From Bacteroidia bacterium (GTDB taxonomy: Bacteria > Bacteroidota > Bacteroidia > Bacteroidales > Prolixibacteraceae), in contig JAPLDR010000062.1 in the NCBI GenBank assembly GCA_026391655.1, positions 20,284 through 84,283 of the forward strand: a DNA stretch of 64,000 nt. Reading direction: 5' to 3'. Numbering within the stretch: position 1 is the first letter of the stretch; each line of letters starts with the position of its first letter. A program made the position numbers and the translations under genes. The notes beneath the pieces were generated by a model. The model saw nothing but the letters and a program-made list of their open reading frames with translations. It had not been told where the DNA came from and did not search any database. Below are positions 53,322 through 61,650 of this stretch, one piece after another.

Positions 53322-54914
53322 ATGAATAAAATATGTTTTTTGGTGTGCTGTTTTTTAGTTTTGATATTAAGTAATATAACTTCATCAGCGCAAATCACCT
53401 TTCGAAATCCGGTAATTCCGGGTTTTCATCCCGATCCAAGTGTCTGTCGTGTGGGTGATGATTATTACCTGGTTACTTCCACTTTCGAATATTTTCCGGG
53501 TGTTCCCGTATTCCATAGTAAGGATTTGGTGAACTGGGACCAAATCGGACATTGCCTGACCAGAGATTCACAACTTCCTTTGCAGAAATGTCGTGCTTCC
53601 GGCGGGATTTATGCCCCGACGATCCGTTATCACGATGGGCTTTTTTATATGGTAACCACCAATGTCTCGGGCGGGGGAAACTTTTTCGTAACTGCGAAAA
53701 ATCCGGCAGGCGAATGGAGTGAACCGTTGTGGGTGAACCAGGGCGGGATTGATCCGACCATTTTCTGGGATGAGGACGGGAAAGTCTATTTTATGAGTAA
53801 TGGCCATCAATACAGTGATGGTAAATATGTTGAAGGAATTGTGATTTCAGAAATCGATCTTAAAACCGGGAAACGGATCACCGAGCCAATTCCGGTTTGG
53901 CACGGAACGGGAGGGCGTTATCCTGAGGCACCTCATATTTACATGAAAGACGGATATTATTACCTGTTGATTGCCGAAGGTGGCACCGAATATGGACATG
54001 GGGTGACCGTTGCGCGGAGTAAATCTGTTTATGGTCCTTACGAGGCGGCTCCTGTGAATCCAATTCTTACCCATTTCAAAAATAAAACTCAGACGAGTCC
54101 TATCCAGGGAACGGGGCATGCCGATCTGATTCAAGCGCACGACGGAAGCTGGTGGGCTGTGTTTCTGGCCTTCAGGCCGCAAAACGGAAGTCATCACCTC
54201 ACTGGTCGCGAAACCTATCTGGCTCCGGTCTCGTGGCCCAAGGATGGTTGGCCGATCGTGAACAACGATGGAAGCGTTGCTATTGAGATGAATTGCCCTA
54301 CACTTCCATTGAAACCATTTGCGGTAAAACCAGTCAGAGATGAATTTAGTACTGTAGTTCCGGGATTTGAATGGAACTATTTACGAAATCCTTCCATGGA
54401 GAATTATCTGTTTGATGCAAAGAATGGCAAGTTAATTTTGAAGGGAACCGGCTTAACCTTGAATGATACCGATTCTCCTACATTTTTGGGAAGGCGGCAG
54501 GAACATATCAACTTTTCGGCGACTACTTCACTCGAATTTCAACCTGCGAAGACAAATGAAGAGGCGGGAATTACGGCTTTGATGAATAATGGCTATCACT
54601 TTGATATCGTAAAATCGAAAGGCATACTCGTATTGCGTTACCAGTTGGGGAGCATAACCCATATTGCCAAAGAAGTGGCATTGAATACAGATAAAGTTCA
54701 ATTGCGAATCGAAGGATCAGACAAATACTACACCTTTTCATATAGTATTAATGGTCTAAGTTTTGTAATATTGGGTAAGGCAGACACTAACCTTATCAGC
54801 ACCGAAACTGCGGGTGGATTTACAGGAGTTTACCTGGGAATGTTTGCTTCCGGAAACGGCGTTAAATGCAACACTCCGGCAATATTCGATTGGTTTGAAT
54901 ACAAGGGGATTTAG
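53322..54914 (+). CDS. GH43 family beta-xylosidase / alpha-arabinofuranosidase
   Basis: This 530-aa exported enzyme (signal peptide about 1-24) has a five-bladed GH43 beta-propeller starting ITFRNPVIPGFHPDPSVCRVGDDYYL, where the first Asp is the general base. Other motifs are YFPGVPVFHSKDLVNW, GGIDPTIFWDEDGKVYF and GRYPEAPHIYMKDGYYYLLIAEGGTEYGH (general acid Glu). The C-terminal 190 residues form a concanavalin-like domain (LGRRQEHINFSATTSLEF, GITALMNNGYHFDI) typical of XynB-type xylosidases. The open frame from 53262 includes unlikely upstream codons; ATG 53322 begins the signal peptide. Confidence 0.95.
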   Translation: MNKICFLVCCFLVLILSNITSSAQITFRNPVIPGFHPDPSVCRVGDDYYLVTSTFEYFPGVPVFHSKDLVNWDQIGHCLTRDSQLPLQKCRASGGIYAPTIRYHDGLFYMVTTNVSGGGNFFVTAKNPAGEWSEPLWVNQGGIDPTIFWDEDGKVYFMSNGHQYSDGKYVEGIVISEIDLKTGKRITEPIPVWHGTGGRYPEAPHIYMKDGYYYLLIAEGGTEYGHGVTVARSKSVYGPYEAAPVNPILTHFKNKTQTSPIQGTGHADLIQAHDGSWWAVFLAFRPQNGSHHLTGRETYLAPVSWPKDGWPIVNNDGSVAIEMNCPTLPLKPFAVKPVRDEFSTVVPGFEWNYLRNPSMENYLFDAKNGKLILKGTGLTLNDTDSPTFLGRRQEHINFSATTSLEFQPAKTNEEAGITALMNNGYHFDIVKSKGILVLRYQLGSITHIAKEVALNTDKVQLRIEGSDKYYTFSYSINGLSFVILGKADTNLISTETAGGFTGVYLGMFASGNGVKCNTPAIFDWFEYKGI

Positions 54915-54987
54915 GTGATTGAATACTTAAATGAAGAGATAAATCATATCGGGCACATTCACCAATTGGAGGATCAATCCTTGTGTA

Positions 54988-55076
54988 CTTTGCGTATCCC
55001 TTGCGCGCTTTGCGGTTAAGCATTTTTTGCCGCAAGGGTCGCAATTCCGCAAATGCGGAACGCAAGGTTCGCAAAG
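54988..55076. repeat. Large imperfect inverted repeat (CTTTGCG...CGCAAAG)
   Basis: Outer arms CTTTGCGTATCCCTTGCG (54988-55005) and CGCAAGGTTCGCAAAG (55061-55076) pair, with inner GC-rich stems (CCGCAA/TTGCGG types). It dominates the 358-bp gap 54915-55272, which has no gene. Open frames through it, such as 54862-55074 minus, are products of the repeat. Confidence 0.7.
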
Positions 55077-55272
55077 ATTTTTTAAGATTAAAACAACCTA
55101 AAATATGCCTATGGCGAGCACAACGGAGGGGAAAAAGGTCGTCTATACCACCGTTTTATCAGATCCGGAATAAAAACAACCCTTCCACACCTCCAAACGA
55201 GTTCAATTGGAAAAATAATGACCAAAATACCCCTATGAAGAGTCCAACTGGATAAATTCAGGTTGTAAACAT

Positions 55273-57681
55273 TTAAAGATTAATTGTTGTTTTCCCCTTC
55301 AAGGTGATTGATTTCCCTTTCCAGATAAAAGTTCCGGTCAGATTATCAGGCAATTCAACTGATCCTTCAATTCCACCGTTTCCTGATCTTCTTAAATCGA
55401 AGCGAATCGGTCCCAACGGATGAGGCATCTGTCCTTTAATGAATTTCAGCGATCCCAGGGCCGGCTCCATCTTAACGGTTTTGAAACCTGGAGAAGCCGG
55501 TCTAATCCCGGCTACTGTTGCCAGAAAATCGTAATTCGGACTGGCACTCCACGCGTGGCAATCGGAGCGGGCAGGGTCGGGATTTTCGGCAAAGGTAGTT
55601 AACCCGTCTTGTAACATTTTTTCCCACAAGCCGAGGGTTTCAAGATAGCGATCGGCCAATCCCGTTTTTTTCAGTGCCTGCGTGAGGTAAAACCTGAAGT
55701 ACATTGTTGGCTGGATAAGTGTTTTGTCATTGATAAATTTCTCAACGAAAGCTTTCTGTTTGATTTTCGGAATGGTATTGGTCAATACGCCAAAAATCTG
55801 GGCATGCATACTGAAGCTATTTTTTGCTGGTGTATCGGCAAGATAACCTCTTTGTTCATCCCAGCAATTTTTGTAAACAGCCTGCGTCAGTTTCTGAACC
55901 AGTTGTTTATATTTCATTGCCTCAGAAGTTTGTCCGAAAAATTCATGTAATTCTGCGGCTCTTTGCGCTGCATAAGCGAACTGCATAGTCAGAATTGATG
56001 AGTTTCCGTCCATTCTTCCACCTTGAGGAACTCCGCCAATCCTGTTTTCTGAAATCCATGGCCATTCGGTTGCCCAGTCAACAAAATTCCAGTATTCAAC
56101 CTTTCCAAGCATACCTGTCGTACGATCGATTCGTGCATTAAACCAGCCCAAAACCTGATCAATTCCATTCATAAATCCTTTAATAAACTCAGGATCATCA
56201 CGGAGTGTACAGTAATCGTGAACCATATCTACCCAGTAAAGCGAGAAAGGGGGAATAATCTGGGGACTTGCAGAAGGATATCGGCTTTGGGTTAATCCTT
56301 CGTAAATAATTGATTCTTTGTAGTTCAGAAGCGCATTTCTGATCAGGCGATCGTCGCCCGAAACATAGAGTGATATTAATGACTGAATCCTGGTATCGCC
56401 AACGTATTGTAATTGTTCGTAATAAGGACAATCGTAATAAGTTTCGCTGGCACATAATCGTGCTGTTCGCCAGCCAACATTCCAGATTTTCTTAAGGTTA
56501 TCGTTGTCAGATTCGAAAACCGCCATTTCTTTAAGCGGATAGGCTGTAAATTCACTCTTAAAATCGTTAATAATCAGTGGTTCGTCTTTTGTTTGGACCT
56601 CAAACTGAAGGTATCGCCACGTGCGAAACCACAAAGGTCTGAACAGCCGGTTTTCTCCTCCATCGGGAAGAAAACAATCAGAATAGCCCAGGATAGATTT
56701 CCCTTCGATTTCATTTCGGTTCCCTTTTTGTCCTTTTACATCAAACAATGATTCAGAATAGGTCATTTTTATCTGACTATCTTTTCCTTTTGTGGTAAGC
56801 AATTCAGGATACCCTGTTGTCAGGTTTCCCTGATCGAACAATACGGTAAGTTTAGTATTTGCGGGGATCTCCCATTTTTCTTTTCCATAAATAAATCCTG
56901 CGGGAATAGTATATCCTGTTGATCGGCGGGTGGTTGACATACGTTGATAGAATTGCTCCATCATCGGAATTCGTCGCGGAGTCAAAACCCAGTTGATATC
57001 GGTTCCAACACCGCGTGGATGACCAACATCTATAGTTTTAGGTGTTAACCAGTTGTTGTCGTCATAGGATGGCAATTCCCAGCCCCATGGGTATTGACTC
57101 GCATCGACACGATCGCAAGGGCCTACCACTACGAATTGCCCTGAAGTCTCTTTGGCTCCTGCTGAAGCCGGGGAGTAGGAGCGGTTTTTAATCACTTTCC
57201 ATGATGAATCTGTATTGACAATCTCTTCTGACATGGAATTTCCCTGAACGATCAATGCTGTTTTCAGCGAAAACTGTGCCCAGGGTTTCAGATCGCCAAA
57301 GTTCCAGACCTCTGCTGCAAGAAGATTATTACCAGGTTTTAAGTATGGGGCAATGTCGATACTTTCATAAAACCAGTGTGCCGGATCACCTCTGGCTGGT
57401 CCAAAACAGACCGCTTTACCATTCACAAACAGACGGTATCGGTTATCAGCCGAAATATGAATGATAAACTCATCCGGAACGGCTTTTAAATCAAAGCTTT
57501 TCCTGAAGTGGAATACCCCGTAATCAAGAACTGATTCTGTCGGATGGGTTATCCAGGAAGCTTTCCAGTGATTGTTAAGCAATCCCGGGTTGATTTTATT
57601 ACCAGTGACTGACTGACCAGTTGTCTCATTCATAAACAAACTAAGAATCAATATACTAAAGCAAAAAAATCTGATGATCAT
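55273..57681 (-). CDS. GH78-like alpha-L-rhamnosidase
   Basis: This 802-aa exported enzyme (signal peptide about 1-22) has an N-terminal beta-sandwich (WKASWITHP, RLFVNGKAVCFGPARGDPAHW), a middle Bac_rhamnosid-type domain (FRPLWFRTWRYLQFEV), an (alpha/alpha)6 barrel with SETYYDCPYYEQLQYVGDTRIQ holding candidate acidic residues, and a C-terminal beta domain (FKTVKMEPALGSLKFIKGQMPHPLG). The family releases terminal L-rhamnose from pectin, gellan or flavonoid glycans. Sequence details differ from the best-studied GH78, so specificity is open. It is convergent with the GH43 gene. Confidence 0.9.
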   Translation of the reverse strand: MIIRFFCFSILILSLFMNETTGQSVTGNKINPGLLNNHWKASWITHPTESVLDYGVFHFRKSFDLKAVPDEFIIHISADNRYRLFVNGKAVCFGPARGDPAHWFYESIDIAPYLKPGNNLLAAEVWNFGDLKPWAQFSLKTALIVQGNSMSEEIVNTDSSWKVIKNRSYSPASAGAKETSGQFVVVGPCDRVDASQYPWGWELPSYDDNNWLTPKTIDVGHPRGVGTDINWVLTPRRIPMMEQFYQRMSTTRRSTGYTIPAGFIYGKEKWEIPANTKLTVLFDQGNLTTGYPELLTTKGKDSQIKMTYSESLFDVKGQKGNRNEIEGKSILGYSDCFLPDGGENRLFRPLWFRTWRYLQFEVQTKDEPLIINDFKSEFTAYPLKEMAVFESDNDNLKKIWNVGWRTARLCASETYYDCPYYEQLQYVGDTRIQSLISLYVSGDDRLIRNALLNYKESIIYEGLTQSRYPSASPQIIPPFSLYWVDMVHDYCTLRDDPEFIKGFMNGIDQVLGWFNARIDRTTGMLGKVEYWNFVDWATEWPWISENRIGGVPQGGRMDGNSSILTMQFAYAAQRAAELHEFFGQTSEAMKYKQLVQKLTQAVYKNCWDEQRGYLADTPAKNSFSMHAQIFGVLTNTIPKIKQKAFVEKFINDKTLIQPTMYFRFYLTQALKKTGLADRYLETLGLWEKMLQDGLTTFAENPDPARSDCHAWSASPNYDFLATVAGIRPASPGFKTVKMEPALGSLKFIKGQMPHPLGPIRFDLRRSGNGGIEGSVELPDNLTGTFIWKGKSITLKGKTTINL

Positions 57682-57864
57682 AATTTTATATTTTACATGT
57701 AATAAATTGACAGTTATTGGCTTGTTAAAATTAACTGAAATTTTCGGAAATGCTCAATAAATAGTTTAACTCTGAAAATTTCGATTGATTTTTCATCGCT
57801 TTTTTTTGTGTTGAAAAAAAAGATTTTATTAACAAATATCAGCTTTTTATTGAGAAATAATATT

Positions 57865-57872
57865 TATTTTTG
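57865..57872 (+). promoter_or_regulatory. Possible -7 box (TATTTTTG) of hydrogenase operon
   Basis: This is a TAnnTTTG match 97 bp before the first gene of the hydrogenase operon. The 287-bp gap to the GH78 gene is very AT-rich and otherwise featureless. Confidence 0.35.
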
Positions 57873-57954
57873 GAAAACTTACTAAACTGATTAATAATCA
57901 CAAGCTTTACATCAGACAATCGATTTCATCAATATATTTTGATAACCTAATTGT

Positions 57955-57960
57955 AAGGAG
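57955..57960 (+). promoter_or_regulatory. Strong Shine-Dalgarno (AAGGAG) before NuoE-like gene
   Basis: AAGGAG lies 8 bp before ATG 57969. Most starts in this window lack such a site, so it fits a highly translated operon. Confidence 0.6.
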
Positions 57961-57968
57961 ACCGGAAA

Positions 57969-58469
57969 ATGATTACCAAAGACGAAGTTTGCAGTGTTCA
58001 TACCAGTACGCAGAAGGAAAAATTCGACCTTCTAGGAAATGTTATCATCGATTACGACAGGAAAGAGAGTAACCTGATTCAGATTTTACATATGGCACAG
58101 GCAATATTTGGTTACGTCCCTGCTGATGTGCAGTATTTTATTGCTGATCAGATGGAGTTGTCAATTTCAAAGGTAAACAGTGTTTTAACCTTTTATTCAT
58201 TCTTTTCAACGCAGCCAAAGGGAAAATATACAGTTTCAATATGCTTGGGTACAGCCTGCTATGTGCGTGGAGGCAAGGAAGTTCTGAATAAACTAAAATC
58301 GGTTTTAGGCATCGATGTTGGCGCAACTACCGAAGACAAAATATTTTCCCTTTCTGTGATGCGCTGCATCGGAGCATGCGGATTAGCTCCTGCAATGACC
58401 ATTAACAACAAAGTTTATAAACAGGTTAACCCGAATAAAATTCCGCGGATTCTCGGAATGCTGAAATAG
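57969..58469 (+). CDS. NuoE/HydC-like [2Fe-2S] subunit of [FeFe] hydrogenase complex
   Basis: This 166-aa thioredoxin-like ferredoxin subunit is the first gene of the hydrogenase operon. After a helical N-terminus (LIQILHMAQAIFGYVPADV...ISKVNSVLTFYSFF) it has cluster ligands Cys92 and Cys97 (SICLGTACYV) and Cys133 and Cys137 (MRCIGACGLAP), all four present. In HydABC enzymes this subunit shuttles electrons between the flavin subunit and the catalytic subunit. The gene is followed by the NuoF fusion at 73 bp. Confidence 0.93.
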   Translation: MITKDEVCSVHTSTQKEKFDLLGNVIIDYDRKESNLIQILHMAQAIFGYVPADVQYFIADQMELSISKVNSVLTFYSFFSTQPKGKYTVSICLGTACYVRGGKEVLNKLKSVLGIDVGATTEDKIFSLSVMRCIGACGLAPAMTINNKVYKQVNPNKIPRILGMLK

Positions 58470-58542
58470 AGGTAATGCCTTTCTTATTTAAGTTCGTCCA
58501 ATTCAATCATCGGTTGACATCACATAATCACTCTTAAACACA

Positions 58543-61500
58543 ATGAAAATTTATAGTCTTAACGATCTTGAAGCGATCAGGAACGATTTTCTGAATCAGG
58601 AAAAGGAATTTCAGTTCACTGCTCATATTTGCTACGCTGCCGGTTGTATCTCATCTGATTGTAAGGAATTCAAAGAGGCCTTTGTGCAAGCATTGGAGCG
58701 TGAAAAACTTCAGTCAAAAGTCAAAATAAAATTGACGGGATGTATGGGTGCTTGTACATTGGGGCCCACCTTAATTATTAATCCCGGAAGTACATTATAT
58801 TGTAATCTTAAACCGGCAAATGCTACTAATATTGTGAATCAGCATATTAAAAAAGGCAGAATTGCCGAAAAATTTTGCTTCAAAGATCCTGACTCAGGTG
58901 AGATCATTCATGATTTCCATAACATCCCGTTTTTCAAACATCAGAAAAAGATAGTTCTTCAGAATTGTGGCGTCATTGATTATGGATCCATCAATGAATA
59001 CATTGCGCATAACGGGTATTTTGCATTAGGAAAAGTTCTCAATTCGATGACTGCTCTTGAGGTGATCGACGAAATAAAAAAATCGGGGTTACGCGGCCGT
59101 GGTGGCGGTGGCTTCCCCACAGGCCTTAAATGGGAAATGGCCAATGGTGCCAAAGACGGTCAGAAATACGTCATTTGCAATGCCGACGAAGGTGACCCGG
59201 GTGCATTTATGGATCGTAGTTTGCTCGAAGGTGATGCCCATACAGTGATTGAGGGAATGTTGATTTGTGGTTATGCAATCGGAGCATCTAAAGGGATCGT
59301 TTATATAAGGGCTGAATATCCGATTGCTGTTGAACGTTTGACCATGGCGATTAAGGCGGCACAGGAACTCGGGCTTTTGGGCGGGAATATTCTGGGTCGT
59401 GATTTCAATTTTGATATTGAAATCAGGATTGGAGCAGGTGCATTTGTCTGTGGCGAAGAGACTGCATTGATGAATTCGGTTGAGGGGAAAAGGGGCGAAC
59501 CCAGGCAGAAACCTCCGTTCCCGGTGCAAAGCGGGTTATTTGGAAAACCAACTGTGATAAATAATGTTGAAACCTTTGGCAATATAGCCCCTATCATTTT
59601 AAATGGGTCCGGGTGGTTTTCATCTATCGGAACGGAGAAAAGTAAAGGGACAAAAGTATTTGCAATTGCCGGGGATATCGTTCAGAAGGGATTGATTGAA
59701 GTACCAATGGGGATCACTTTGGGCGATATCATTTACGAGGTCGGTGGCGGTATTCCGAAAGGGAAATCATTTAAAGTTGCTCAGACTGGTGGTCCATCAG
59801 GCGGTTGTCTCACTGCCATACATCTTAATGTCCCAATTGACTATGACTCATTGGTTCAGCATGGTGCCATCATGGGATCGGGTGGTTTAATTTGTGCCGA
59901 TGAGGATACATGCATGGTTGATATGGCCCGTTTTTTTATGGATTTTGTTCAGGATGAGTCATGTGGAAAATGTATTCCTTGTCGCATAGGAACGAAGCGA
60001 ATGCTCGAAATCCTCGAGCGAATAACCCGCGGTGAAGGCAAAGATGGTGATGTAGATCTCCTTGTTGAATTAGGTAACTCAATCAAAGAATCTGCTATTT
60101 GTGGGTTAGGCCAGACAGCCCCGAACCCTGTTCTTAGTACGATCAAATATTTCAGGCATGAGTATGACGAGCATATTCGTCATAAATACTGTCGCGCCGG
60201 AGTTTGCGGCGATCTATTTATCTCTCCATGTCAGAACGCCTGTCCTGCCGGAGTGAATGTCCCCGGATACATCGCCCTTATTGCTGCCGGAAGGGTGCGC
60301 GATGCATATAACCTGATCCGGCAGGAGAATCCGTTTCCATCTATCTGTGGCCGGGTTTGTACGCATCCTTGCGAAAGCAAATGTCGCCGGGCACAGATCG
60401 ACGAACCAATAGCAATTGCAGATCTGAAGCGTTATGCTGCTGATTATGTGTTGAATTCAGGAGAGCCATTTATGAGCATGATTTTTCAGAAAAACGGAAA
60501 GTCTGTTGGAATTATTGGAGCCGGTCCATCGGGATTAACCTGCGGTTATTATTTAGCACTGCTTGGCTATACGGTTGATATTTATGAGGAGAAAAATGTC
60601 GCTGGTGGAATTTTGGCTTATGGAATACCCGAATACCGGCTGCCCAAGGAGGAATTGAGCAAAGAAGTTGATTCAATAACGAGGGCAGGTATTAATATCA
60701 TCTATAATTCAAAGGTTGGGACAGATATTACGTTTAAAGATTTAAAATCAAAGTATAATGCCGTTTACATAGCAACGGGAACTCAGCTTTCGCGGAAAAT
60801 CGGAATCAAAGGGGAAGAGAAAGAAGGTGTTTATCACGGGCTTGATTTCTTAAGGGACATTAATCTGAAAAAGGATGTGGAGGTAAAGGGAATCGTTGCG
60901 GTGATAGGTGGCGGAAGTACAGCCATAGATGCAGCCAGATCGGCTCTTCGACTTGGTGCTCAAAAGGTATACTTGCTTTACCGGAGGACAAAAGAAGAGA
61001 TGCCGGCCGACAAAAGAGAAATTAATGATGCCATTGAAGAGGGTGTTATCCTGCACGAACTGGTTGCGCCTGTTCGCTTTGTCGGAAACGGGGCTATTTC
61101 CCGTATTGAATGTGTTAGAATGCAACCCGGTAGTTTTGGCAAAGATGGACGGCGTGTGCCGGTAGTTATTCCCGAGTCCAACTTTATGATGGAGATCGAT
61201 CTGGCAATTCCGGCCGTGAGCCAGTACTCCGATTTCCCTTTTATTTCGAAAGCGGACGTTGGGATTACCGATTGGGGAACATTTATTGTTGATCCTGATA
61301 CACAGATGACGACTCAACCCGGAGTTTTTGCGGGGGGCGATGTGGCGCGTGGATCGGATGTTGTAATCACCGCTATCGCAGATGGTAAGAATGCTGCAAA
61401 ATCGATTGACAAATATCTTGGAGGTAAAGGTAAATTAAATATTGGTGAGCCAATCGAGCTTCCAAACAGGAGACCAGATGAAGGTGATGCTGCTGAACAT

Positions 61501-61629
61501 GAACGACTTCAGATGCGGTACCTCGATCTGGAAGAACGGAAAGGGAACTTTAATGAAGTTCCGCTTGGTTTTCATAAACTGAATGCCATTGCCGAAGCGA
61601 TGAGATGTTTACAATGTTCAAAACGTTAA
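58543..61629 (+). CDS. NuoF-GltD fusion: NADH/FMN subunit joined to FAD-NADPH module
   Basis: This 1028-aa chain contains an N-terminal thioredoxin-like [2Fe-2S] domain (Cys30, Cys35, Cys67, Cys71). A NuoF/HydB core (about 125-545) follows with the FMN/NADH motif GLRGRGGGGFPTGLKW, ICNADEGDPGAF, and the [4Fe-4S] ligands Cys474, Cys477, Cys480 and Cys520. A GltD/NfnB-like half (about 555-1028) has Fe-S cysteines 563, 567, 602, 606, 610 and 614, the FAD motif IIGAGPSGLTCGYY and the NADPH motif VIGGGSTAIDAARSAL. The usual C-terminal ferredoxin domain of HydB appears replaced by the GltD front end. The architecture implies electron exchange between NAD(H), NADP(H) and the hydrogenase; direction and bifurcation are inferred. 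It is co-transcribed with HydA (21-bp gap). Confidence 0.92.
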   Translation: MKIYSLNDLEAIRNDFLNQEKEFQFTAHICYAAGCISSDCKEFKEAFVQALEREKLQSKVKIKLTGCMGACTLGPTLIINPGSTLYCNLKPANATNIVNQHIKKGRIAEKFCFKDPDSGEIIHDFHNIPFFKHQKKIVLQNCGVIDYGSINEYIAHNGYFALGKVLNSMTALEVIDEIKKSGLRGRGGGGFPTGLKWEMANGAKDGQKYVICNADEGDPGAFMDRSLLEGDAHTVIEGMLICGYAIGASKGIVYIRAEYPIAVERLTMAIKAAQELGLLGGNILGRDFNFDIEIRIGAGAFVCGEETALMNSVEGKRGEPRQKPPFPVQSGLFGKPTVINNVETFGNIAPIILNGSGWFSSIGTEKSKGTKVFAIAGDIVQKGLIEVPMGITLGDIIYEVGGGIPKGKSFKVAQTGGPSGGCLTAIHLNVPIDYDSLVQHGAIMGSGGLICADEDTCMVDMARFFMDFVQDESCGKCIPCRIGTKRMLEILERITRGEGKDGDVDLLVELGNSIKESAICGLGQTAPNPVLSTIKYFRHEYDEHIRHKYCRAGVCGDLFISPCQNACPAGVNVPGYIALIAAGRVRDAYNLIRQENPFPSICGRVCTHPCESKCRRAQIDEPIAIADLKRYAADYVLNSGEPFMSMIFQKNGKSVGIIGAGPSGLTCGYYLALLGYTVDIYEEKNVAGGILAYGIPEYRLPKEELSKEVDSITRAGINIIYNSKVGTDITFKDLKSKYNAVYIATGTQLSRKIGIKGEEKEGVYHGLDFLRDINLKKDVEVKGIVAVIGGGSTAIDAARSALRLGAQKVYLLYRRTKEEMPADKREINDAIEEGVILHELVAPVRFVGNGAISRIECVRMQPGSFGKDGRRVPVVIPESNFMMEIDLAIPAVSQYSDFPFISKADVGITDWGTFIVDPDTQMTTQPGVFAGGDVARGSDVVITAIADGKNAAKSIDKYLGGKGKLNIGEPIELPNRRPDEGDAAEHERLQMRYLDLEERKGNFNEVPLGFHKLNAIAEAMRCLQCSKR

Positions 61630-61650
61630 ACTGATGAAAATCAAATTACT

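Noticed and set aside
54862-55255. Arg-rich ORFs on both strands in the GH43-GH78 gap
   Set aside because: They are translations of the palindromic repeat at 54988-55076.
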